Origin: Symbiodinium natans
Taxonomy: Eukaryota; Sar; Dinophyceae; Suessiales; Symbiodiniaceae
NCBI GenBank assembly: GCA_905221605.1
Contig: CAJNDS010000089.1
Location: 1-64,000, forward strand
DNA: 64,000 nt
Direction: 5' to 3'
Part shown: piece by piece, positions 35,083 through 43,504 of the stretch
Numbering within the stretch: position 1 is the first letter of the stretch
How the letters are laid out: each line of letters opens with the position of its first letter
The notes under the pieces: generated by a model
Seen by the model: the letters and a program-made list of their open reading frames with translations, nothing else
The model's database searches: none
What the model was told of the DNA's origin: nothing
Program-made: the position numbers and the translations under genes

Positions 35083-35727
35083 GAGGGGAAGACCGGGATG
35101 CTTCAGAACTCCTGGAATGACGAGCACTTGATCCTGGACGAATACTTCGCCCTTCCGCATGTGAACTGCTACATGTGGAATGGTGCATCGAACAGTGGCA
35201 TGGAGAGCCAGCAGGGTGTTCGGGGGTCCGCGATCTCCTGCGGCCACAATTGCTACAACACCCCAGGCTGTATGGGCTATGTCCACTTCGATGCACATGG
35301 AGGGCAGTGCTGGTTGCTTTCGTGGATCACGAGATACCCAATCTCAGAATGTGAGATTGGTCAAGAGGGAACGGAAAGCTGGCAGTTTACTGTCTACGTC
35401 AGGCATCGCGGCGTAGACAGCATTCACGTTCCCCCACCCTCGGCCAGGGACACGCTCGACCTTTACTTTGCCCTCCCTCACTTGAACTGCTATCCGAGCC
35501 ACGGTGGTTCGAACGACGGCCTTGAGGACTACCAGGGCATCTCAGGCGATGCCATGTCGTGTGCAAGCACCTGCTTCGACAGGGAACGCTGCCGGGGCTA
35601 TGTCCATTTCGATGCCCATGGAGGCATGTGCTGGATGCTCTCAGGGATCTCGGACGACCCCGTTGCAGAATGCGAGTTCGGGCAGAGTGGCGAGGAAAGC
35701 TGGCAGTTTACGACCTATGTCAAGTAG
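35083..35727 (+). CDS. secreted protein with two tandem PAN/Apple-like domains
   Basis: The exon follows a strong pyrimidine tract and TCGTCAG. It starts EGKTGMLQNSWNDEH in phase 0 and runs to a TAG at 35725-35727. It encodes two copies of an 85-residue module, roughly 60 percent identical by eye. Both share YFALPH(V/L)NCY, a Gly-rich turn, S-C-x3-C, (G/R)C-x-GYVHFDAHGG, CW(L/M)L, ECE(I/F)GQ and ESWQFT. Six cysteines per copy at matched places suggest three disulphides, as in PAN/Apple domains, which bind carbohydrate or protein outside the cell. This fits a secreted or surface lectin-like product. The distinctive GYVHFDAHGG makes it a particular subfamily. Assignment to PAN rests on the cysteine pattern only. 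Confidence 0.65.
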   Translation, partial: EGKTGMLQNSWNDEHLILDEYFALPHVNCYMWNGASNSGMESQQGVRGSAISCGHNCYNTPGCMGYVHFDAHGGQCWLLSWITRYPISECEIGQEGTESWQFTVYVRHRGVDSIHVPPPSARDTLDLYFALPHLNCYPSHGGSNDGLEDYQGISGDAMSCASTCFDRERCRGYVHFDAHGGMCWMLSGISDDPVAECEFGQSGEESWQFTTYVK

Positions 35728-38564
35728 TAAAGCCTGCTACAGGCTACAGGCTTCATTAGTCCCCCTCTTTGAAGTTTGCAACAACAAACACCGTCGAGGA
35801 TCTGCCAAAGTTGCAGGTCTTCTCCGACGGAGTTAAGGACACAACCCTGAATTGGTGGATAAGCTTGCCCTCGAGAAAGGCAGCGGTGCGAGGAAGCGCA
35901 GGAGATAATTAGAACCTTCGAACACCCTCAAAAACACCTTCAGAGAACCCTGAACCTCATTTTCATACTCCTTCCACCTGCCCCGAATGAGGCGCTCAGG
36001 CGGTTGGAGGCCATTTTTTCCAATCCCATATCGATCAGGAAATTGACAGGGGTGTAAAAGCATCGCGACTAGCCGGGGGTGGGGGTAGCTCTTGTAAGTG
36101 CTGTGTTTTCTGGAGGCTCTGCTCGCACAGCGGCCGCGGCCGGGCCATCTCACAAAGGCTGTGGAAATCAAGTCAGTAGCAAGCCATCGTGTATTCCCGA
36201 ATGTTTTGAGCTTGAATCAATAGCACCGTGGAACTTCTAGACGACCTGCCTGAAAGGGTGTTGACAAGAACCCAACTAAGCATGCCTGAAGCAGAGCGAG
36301 TCGACCCGGCGTGTTCGAAGCCAGTTGCACCTCAATCCAACTCGGTAGGCCGGACCCTGTTTGAGGCTCGGGCCCAAGCGTGTTTGCATGTGGGATCAGC
36401 CTGACGGGTGTTCACATGCTCCGATGCATTCCAGGGTCGAACGTGCTGTCGACCTGCTTTTGCTAGGAATCTGCAGCCACTCAACGAAGAGTGTCGGCCA
36501 GGTAAGTGGCTGTCTCCGAACGTGCTGTGAGCGAGCGCAAGCAGCAGAATTCTGCTGTGCATTGATAGTTTCTGGCCAATTCACTGCATGCTGAGGGAGA
36601 ACCCAACTCCAGTAGATCTATCTGGCAACCGGAGCTGAGTTCGGCTGCGTGGATATTGGGACATTGCGTGGCGGGCCATGTGAGTGCAGTGTCAAAGGAA
36701 GGGGCGAGAGTTTGAGTCAGATTCGGTGACACCACCTTAGAGTGGATTCCATCCCGCGACGCCCGGTGCCACCCTTCATGGACTAAGGCCCTAACTTCTT
36801 GAAACTCCCGAAGGTAGTTTCTCGCAACAGCCGTTCCTTGCTTCCGTTTGGGGGTTCTTCTATCCGTCTTCATTTAACTTACAAGACTTCACGACCTTGA
36901 CGACGTCACATCCTCATGCAATCTCGCATGGGTGTAACAGGCCACGGCTACAGTAAGCTTTTCGACACTGACTTGGGGTGCCCGAAGCTATACTTTGTTC
37001 AAGCTTTCTCGCGTCTGGATGGGGGGCAGGGCCTTGGGGTGGCCGACATTTGAACAAGATGTCGCTTCTTGGCTGCAAAGAAGGCATCTATTCGCCCTGA
37101 AATGACCACTGCTGAAGCTGCCTTTATGCCAACTTCGCCGAGGGCAAGCATTTCGGTCTCTTCGCAGCAGGTTCGTGGGTGCTTGCCTTGTTGCCACTCA
37201 TGCAGAGCCTGTCCGGGCCAACTGGCGACAGAGGGAGGGAGAGCGAGGGAGAGAGAGACAGAGAGCGCAGCTCCATTTTCCATCATTTTGGACGGGATCT
37301 CCGTGTGGTGTGTGGTTGTTTGGGGGCGGTTCAGAGACAGTGGGGGAAGATGGGAGCGTTGTGTAGGCGCATGATAGTGGGGAGTAGTGGTTTTGTAGCC
37401 TTCTGTGTTCCCTTATAAGAAGCCTTCAGCGGGTCAAAGGTTCAAAGGCCTCTCCTGCCAGGCCAGGCTCGAGAAGCTGGACTTGGCATCCGCCGCCTCC
37501 GACCGCTGTTCTGAGGAGTGGCTCGGAAAGACAACATGGGGGGTCTGTACTAGGTTATCGTAAACCCCCACATGACATGTGGACAATAATGAAGGACTAC
37601 GCTGAAGGACTACACCCCCTCCCCCGTGCCAGCCTAACCCCGACTGCCTCTTGATTTACACTTTTGAGATGGGCTTAGTTTTGTGGAGGTACCCTCCCAT
37701 ACGTATGTTGCGCTCGGTGGTATTCGTGGCACTGTGGGACCACTTGGAGTCAAGAACATAGCTCAATTTCGAATGCTCGAGGTCCTATAGCTTGGGAGGT
37801 GTGGTCCCCTCCTTTGCTTCAGTGGGTGGCGACTCTGACAGGAGATGCGATGACTTGCTGTGAAGCTACTAAGCACTAGCGCTTCGGATTGGTTGAGGTG
37901 GCGGTATGAGTGGAGCTGCCAAGCAATCAAAGACTAAAAGACGAAGCCAGCAGCAAGAATTTCATGGCTGGTTCGGGAATGCTAGCTGTTCCTTCGCACA
38001 TGTTTGGACGAGCCAAGCACAGCCAGTTCTCAGATTACCAGGAGCAAATCGATCTATGTCAATGGACGCGGGCCCAGTCTTTCGAGAAGCTCTCATGTCT
38101 TTTCAGCTAGAGCATGCGCACGCCTCCTCAAGCTTTTCAAGATGCAAGTGCAGTCCTTCAATCATCTGAAACCCTGTTGACGCGCACAGTTTACGACAAG
38201 GAGCCCTGAACACACCCTGTGAACCATCAACCGCATCTGACAACAATCCCAGGCCGGGGAGACGACCGGAATTCCAAGATGTTGAGAATGCGGGAGCGCC
38301 AATCGAAAACCTTGCAGGCTTGCATTTGGCAGCTGTCGCCGTTGTAGCTGCTTTCTTGTTGGATTGTTGTCGTATATATGTATATCTATACATACAGATT
38401 CTATTCTGTTCCTTTCTGCTCTGCGTGGCCTTGTGTCCTCACACTCTCCTTTTTGTGTCTCAGTGGCAGTGCAAGATTGGCACAGCCACTTGGCCAAGGG
38501 GCCAGTGGTAACATGTAGGATGTTTGGATGTCTTGCCCGAACCGCCTGTTCGGGATGTTCGAGA
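35728..38564. other. no supported gene
   Basis: No family match on either strand. A purine-rich GA stretch lies at 37230-37266. About 37400-37900 has few long frames. Confidence 0.45.
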
Positions 38565-38586
38565 CACACAGCCATTTTGGCACAAG
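38565..38586 (+). promoter_or_regulatory. relict dinoflagellate spliced leader in 5' UTR
   Basis: AGCCATTTTGGCACAAG (38570-38586) matches the last 17 bases of the dinoflagellate spliced leader at 16 of 17 positions. The only difference is A for T in GGCTC. The leader is added to mRNA by trans-splicing and is not normally present in genes. A copy 49 bases upstream of the start codon of an intronless gene is the mark of a reverse-transcribed mRNA put back into the genome. Confidence 0.8.
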
Positions 38587-38635
38587 GCAGTTCAAGCGTT
38601 TGGTGAACCTTTCTTGGGTGCACTCGTAGCACGCC

Positions 38636-40462
38636 ATGGACAACAAGATGGAGAAGCTCCGAAAGCGCTACCCAGCTCATGTTCCTGTGATTTGCGTGAG
38701 CAGCTGCGACCAGAGTCGGCAAGAGAAGCTCATCGTGCCGAACCACACAACAGGTGCTGGGTTCATTGCCATCGCCCTTGACAAGTGTGCGTGGGCCACA
38801 AAGTCCAGCAAAGTCTTGCTATGCAAAGGCAGCCTCAACGGTGAGGCCCTGGAAGTGCCAACGCAAAAGGCGATGAAGGAGCTGGATTCCCAGTACAAGG
38901 CTTTGGATGGAGCAATGTACTTCAAGGTCGAAGCGGCCGAAGCGGCCGAAGCTGCCAAGGAGGCTTCCCAGGAGGTCCCCCACAAGGACGCAGGAGGGCC
39001 CCAGCAGTTCAGGATGAACGAGGCGGTCCCGCCGGAGCAGAAATCCAAGGCGTCCATTCCTGCAGCTCGGAAGGATGACCCGGCAGAGAAAGCAAGGCGG
39101 ATTCGCAAGAAGCATCCTGACCGTGTTCCAGTCCTCATCAATCAGGCAGAGGCACCAGGCTTGCCTGCGCTTGACAAGAAGCTCCTCATTCCGATGAACA
39201 TGACCTGCGGAGACTTACGCAAGAATCTTCCCAAGCACATCGGCTGGGACGTGGACTGGAGCAAGGTGACGTTTCAGTTGGCCGGTGACGATGTCGAGGA
39301 GCACGAGCTGGTCTCAGAAGTCTATGCTCGCCGTGTGGAGCCCGACGACGAAGGAATCATGCTGTCTTTGGAGTTGCCGACGTTGCAGAGCTCTCAGGTT
39401 CCGCAGCTGGCCGGTGAAACGCGGGGGCTCAAAGAAACAGCTGCAGAGGTTGCTTATGATGCTTCCGTTGCCTCATCCAACTTCTCACCTCCTTCCGCGG
39501 AGGAGCTGCGAGTCCTCGAGCATCAACTGCTTGAAGTCAACGCAGCCTTCGACGAGGCCAGAAAGGCAAAGGAGCTTGCCACAGCAAAGCTGGCTGAAGA
39601 GGAGGAGCGAGCGTGGGCAGCTGAAGAGAAGGCGTTGAAAGCGGATCAGGAGCTTGCTGTGCAATGTCAGATGTACAGAAGCCAGGAAGAGGCTCTTCAA
39701 AGGCAGATCAAAGAGGCCAAGTTCTCTCAGGGTGCCTTGGAGACGAAGCTCGTCAGTGGCATGGAGGAGATTCGGGCACTGCGCCAGAAGGTTGACGGGC
39801 TCGAAGTGACCCTCCAGACCTCAAAAACACAAGCTGAGAAGGACTCGTGTAAGATTGCAGAGCTGCAGCAGTTCCTCAAGGAAGCACTCGCAAGCTTGGC
39901 AGTTGAAGCCAAGAAGAAGGATGCTGCGCAGGAGAGGTTGTCTGAGTTGGAGGAGAAGCTCCGGGAAGCGACTGCCAACGAAGCAGAAGCCAAGAAGATG
40001 TCGCAGATGAACTCCGGTGAACGGGACGAAGCAGAAGAAAGAGTCTCCGTTCTCGAAAACTCGCTTAAACACATGGCAGGCAAGCAGAAGCCTGATGAAG
40101 CAGCAAAGAGGCTGAAGGACACCATCATCATCTTGAAAGACGCTCTGTGCTCCAAAGAGGAAGAGCTCGCTTCAAAGGGCATCCATATCGCAGAAACCAC
40201 GGCATGTTTGAAGACTGTGGAGACAGAGAACCGACGCCTGCAAGCAGAGCTGGAGGCGGCAGCAAAAGAAAGGAACCAGCTGAAGCAGGACCATGCTCGT
40301 GCCGTGGAAGAGATCGAGAGCCTCAAAGCTAAGACATGCAAGCAGGATGCGGAGGAAGACTTCACCTTTCTTGGCTGGAACAGCGAGGGAGAGGTTCAAG
40401 AGGTGACAGAGGACTTTGGCTTCGAAAGGGTGGACAAGGTGGACAAGGCGGACGGTGCTTAG
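38636..40462 (+). CDS. tandem Atg8-like / coiled-coil protein with C-terminal LIR-like motif
   Basis: Single-exon, 608 residues. The start is fixed by an in-frame TAG nine bases before the ATG. Residues 4-98 form an Atg8-like fold: KLRKRYPAHVPVI, EKLIVPNHTT and LDGAMYFKV match the Atg8 RIRxKYPDRIPVI, KKYLVPxDLT and DGFLYxxY segments. Residues 146-246 form a second, closer one: ARRIRKKHPDRVPVL (153-167), LDKKLLIPMNMTCGDL and DDEGIMLSLE. Neither ends in the glycine that Atg4 exposes for lipidation, so neither is expected to be attached to membrane lipid. Residues 287-568 are a long charged coiled coil. The tail has EEDFTFLGW, where FTFL (576-579) after acidic residues fits a LIR (W/F/Y-x-x-L/I/V), and a weaker FERV (596-599). 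Role inferred: a scaffold or decoy in Atg8-dependent trafficking or autophagy. Confidence 0.85.
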   Translation: MDNKMEKLRKRYPAHVPVICVSSCDQSRQEKLIVPNHTTGAGFIAIALDKCAWATKSSKVLLCKGSLNGEALEVPTQKAMKELDSQYKALDGAMYFKVEAAEAAEAAKEASQEVPHKDAGGPQQFRMNEAVPPEQKSKASIPAARKDDPAEKARRIRKKHPDRVPVLINQAEAPGLPALDKKLLIPMNMTCGDLRKNLPKHIGWDVDWSKVTFQLAGDDVEEHELVSEVYARRVEPDDEGIMLSLELPTLQSSQVPQLAGETRGLKETAAEVAYDASVASSNFSPPSAEELRVLEHQLLEVNAAFDEARKAKELATAKLAEEEERAWAAEEKALKADQELAVQCQMYRSQEEALQRQIKEAKFSQGALETKLVSGMEEIRALRQKVDGLEVTLQTSKTQAEKDSCKIAELQQFLKEALASLAVEAKKKDAAQERLSELEEKLREATANEAEAKKMSQMNSGERDEAEERVSVLENSLKHMAGKQKPDEAAKRLKDTIIILKDALCSKEEELASKGIHIAETTACLKTVETENRRLQAELEAAAKERNQLKQDHARAVEEIESLKAKTCKQDAEEDFTFLGWNSEGEVQEVTEDFGFERVDKVDKADGA

Positions 40463-41835
40463 TGCGTAGCTTCGGCATGGAAAGACGGCAGCAGTTGCGC
40501 ATCTGTCAGCTGACAGAGCGAGCAGACAGGGACACCTCCTCGATGGCTAGTTGGGTGATTGTTGTATGCAGTACTTTTCACCTGTTACATCTATTGCGGT
40601 GGTCGAAGTGTCGTGGCTGGCTTTGACAGTCTTCTGATGGTTCCATAAAGTTCCATGGAAGAGTGTGCATCGAACGGAAGCCTCCTGCGCCAAAATGACC
40701 GAACAAGAGGGGGCTCAGAAGTTCGAAGTCCCCAGGTTGCACCCACCACCGCAGCCCGCTGTCTCCTGCCAGAGTCGTAGGCCATAGCTCACACGGAGTC
40801 GACATGGATTCGTGTTATGTTCCATAATCTGGCAAGGTGGGACGTTCCAAGCCTCTGTAGCTCCTTTGCACTCCGCCCACATCTAGTTCTTTGAAGCTCC
40901 AACGTAGCGATACTGGCAGAGTTGGGTGCTGCTTGAACAGGCACCAGCCAAGAGTTTCGTACAGGCATCTCTGGCCTCTGCGCGGAAAAAGACATGTTAC
41001 ATGTTGGCCGGTGGGACATAGCAGCGAGGGCAGCATGGTGCATCAAGCCAAAGCCCATCCAAGAAACCTGCAGTTTGTTGTGTCAGTTGCGACATGTTGT
41101 GACAAGGTTTTCTCCCACTCGGTCTTTACTCAGCGGGAACTCACTCTGAGCTCGACTATAGTGCCTGGATGGCGATGTGCTGGCAGGCTTTGAAGCGCCG
41201 CCAGACGTCGGAGAACCTAAGTCGGATGCTGAGCTGGAACTTGCCGAAGCTGAAGCACTGTGGGCAAACTTGGTATTTCCTTAGACTCGAAGCCGGGAGT
41301 TTTTTTCTGAAAACTCGCATCTCTCACATGGGGGGCAAAGTGAAGCACGGTCTGTGGTTTTTGCTTGAAACATCCGCAGCCCCCGGCAGGTCAGGGCGAC
41401 TCCCCGCAAGATGACCTTTCACGCCAAATGTCGGGCCTGTCAGACGCCTGCTTCTCGGCATACCGGGGGGTCGACTTGGCGGTTGTTTCGTGACATTTTT
41501 GTGACCTGTTGTGATAGGTCGTGATGTGTTGTGACAAGTCGGATGGAATGGAGCTACTGTCGGCACAGCTAGAGGTTAACACTTCGAGAGAAGGGTTCGC
41601 CGGGATGGGTGGAGCGGGCAAGAGGTTCAACCATGGCGAATGTCTTTTGGGTCGTCTGGATTTTGTAGGCCTTCTTTTGCCGACGAATGATTTTGCTTCC
41701 ACACTGTCTTACGAGTGTTGTTGCACTTTGTGTGCCCAGCAAACGACTGCCTCAAGCGGCTACTGAACCGAATCCACCCTGGATTTGTGTGTGGGGTTTG
41801 TGCTTGGTTAGAAGAGGATGTACTGTAAGCATTAA
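40463..41835. other. no supported gene
   Basis: 3' flank of the Atg8-like gene and spacer. A few partial copies of a gttgtgacaag-like word occur near 41092 and 41490-41540. Nothing else is seen. Confidence 0.45.
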
Positions 41836-43188
41836 GTGTTTGACGCTGTCAACAAGTTCCTCTGCTGCACTGCATGCATGATAGCATGGCGCTGGTTGGT
41901 TGTCATCGCGTGCGTGTATGCAGACGGAAGCCAGGTTCAATCTGGTTGCAAGCTGTCTGCTGAACAGCAGCCGGAGATTCTGACCTTGCTGCAAGTTGAA
42001 ACCGCCATCCAGCCTTCGAAGAATGTGTCTGGGACCCTGGAGCCCCATGTACGGTCAAGTGAGGACGGCAACGGGGGCCATGCAAAGTTTGAGTGGTGGC
42101 TGCTTCTGTTTCGGGTTTCCCTACTCACCTTGGCAATGATACTTGCACACGGCTGGCTCTTCCGGCCCTGGAAGTCCGTATTCGTGCTCCTCATCCCACT
42201 GGGAACTGCAGCATTTGCAGCCTTCTCAGCATGTGGTTCTGGTTTGCCCGACAGTCGGGGTCGCATGAACTTGGTTGTTTTCGAGAAAAGCTGCAGCGTT
42301 GCAGCCTGGACAGTACTTCTCACACTTCTGACATCTATGTGCGTAGCAAGCGCCCCTGAAGAAGCTGCCTGGCCCTTGAGCGGAGTCCGTCGCTTTTTGC
42401 GCCAATTTCGCAATTTCAGACTCTCCGTGTGGCCACAGGTGGTGCTATACATGGCGCTGGCTGTCAGTATCCTGGAAGGGGTGCTTGGTGACCTGACACA
42501 TCAGTGCTACTTGAACGCCGTCACGGGCCTTTGCCTTGTGGTATGCCTTCCCTTGCCTGGAGCAGGGTTGTTTCAGTACCCATCGGAGTGGATTCGGAAG
42601 TATGACATGGCGGCCATGCAAGCAGAGCTGCAGGGTCTTGATCTGTCGGACGAGGACTTGAGACCGCGGATTTCGGACTGGTACGTTTGCTTGATGGAGA
42701 CCAAGACTGGCCGTCGCTTTGCCGACATGTGCTGCCGCCTTCCTGTCTCATGGGTGTGGTTGTACACTTCATGGAATGCACTTTTTCTCTTCGACATCTC
42801 GGCTCTGAATGGCTGGACTTTGGCAGTTCTGCTTGCGCCCCTCCTGGAGAGCCAGCGTACACTCTGTCTGTTGCAAAGCCATGGTGTTGCTCTGATCCCG
42901 TGGATGAACTCACACTGGCTTCAGGTGCGAGCTTTCAGCCTCTGGTTGTGGCTTGTTCTCAACGGCTGTTTTCACCCGCTTTTCGGCAATATCTCGAGCC
43001 CCTCTGACTGGTTTGAGCTCACACCGCACGACGAGGATCAGGCTCGGCGCATGTGGGGTGCCTTCAATCTGGCTTGGGCGATCCTTCACCTTGGGTGGTT
43101 CTGGCATCGGATCTATCGACTCAACCAACTCAGCCAAGCCGAAACGGAGCAACGGAGCATGCCGAAGGACAGCCTGGCAAGCGGCTGA
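41836..43188 (+). CDS. multi-pass membrane protein of unknown family
   Basis: 450 residues in one open frame. It may start at the first Met or at Met15 (MIAWRWLVVIACVYADG), which gives a good signal peptide with cleavage near residue 30. A soluble stretch with ILTLLQVE and an N-glycosylation site (NVS, 63-65) follows. About nine hydrophobic segments come next (about 87-106, 114-131, 153-172, 200-218, 226-240, 303-320, 325-338, 364-380, 406-425). A soluble loop of about 60 residues lies between them (246-300, YPSEWIRKYDMAAMQAELQG). Notable conserved-looking words are WVWLYTSWNALFLFD and FNLAWAILHLGWFWHRIY. The C-terminus is hydrophilic and ends MPKDSLASG. I do not recognise the family. A soluble extracytoplasmic head followed by a helical bundle suggests a transporter or receptor, but this is not shown. 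Confidence 0.7.
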   Translation: MFDAVNKFLCCTACMIAWRWLVVIACVYADGSQVQSGCKLSAEQQPEILTLLQVETAIQPSKNVSGTLEPHVRSSEDGNGGHAKFEWWLLLFRVSLLTLAMILAHGWLFRPWKSVFVLLIPLGTAAFAAFSACGSGLPDSRGRMNLVVFEKSCSVAAWTVLLTLLTSMCVASAPEEAAWPLSGVRRFLRQFRNFRLSVWPQVVLYMALAVSILEGVLGDLTHQCYLNAVTGLCLVVCLPLPGAGLFQYPSEWIRKYDMAAMQAELQGLDLSDEDLRPRISDWYVCLMETKTGRRFADMCCRLPVSWVWLYTSWNALFLFDISALNGWTLAVLLAPLLESQRTLCLLQSHGVALIPWMNSHWLQVRAFSLWLWLVLNGCFHPLFGNISSPSDWFELTPHDEDQARRMWGAFNLAWAILHLGWFWHRIYRLNQLSQAETEQRSMPKDSLASG

Positions 43189-43358
43189 CACCCTCGATCT
43201 GCAGATGATGGCCCTGAGAACCCCTCAACAATTCCAGTTGAATAGTTGAATATCCAGGATTGCGGAACCTCCACGTTGCAGCATGTCAAATCAGAGCGGC
43301 AGTGTTAGCCTCGTGGCTTGTCCGGCTTCCGACAAGTTTCCCCCAACTCATGCACTTA
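43189..43358. other. short 3' flank
   Basis: Nothing recognised. Confidence 0.4.
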
Positions 43359-43504
43359 GTACTTGGAGGTTCATGGACTTGTTACCCGATTAGAACTGTT
43401 CTTATAACCCACATATAAGCCCACTTAAGTGCCCTAACATGGTTGTAACTGGGTGATAAGTACAGTTATTATTGTGTTAAGAAGCACCATGAACCTCCAA
43501 GTAC
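43359..43504. mobile_element. 146-bp MITE with perfect 18-bp terminal inverted repeats
   Basis: The left end GTACTTGGAGGTTCATGG (43359-43376) is the exact reverse complement of the right end CCATGAACCTCCAAGTAC (43487-43504). The element is AT-richer than its surroundings and has no coding capacity. GCACTT lies immediately before the left end (43352-43357, then A) and immediately after the right end (43505-43510, then G), which fits a target duplication of 6-7 bases. A short non-autonomous DNA transposon is the best explanation. The superfamily cannot be set from the ends alone. Confidence 0.8.

Noticed and set aside
38677-40365. Long - strand frames opposite the Atg8-like gene
   Set aside because: Ser/Leu-rich antisense shadows of the coiled-coil gene.
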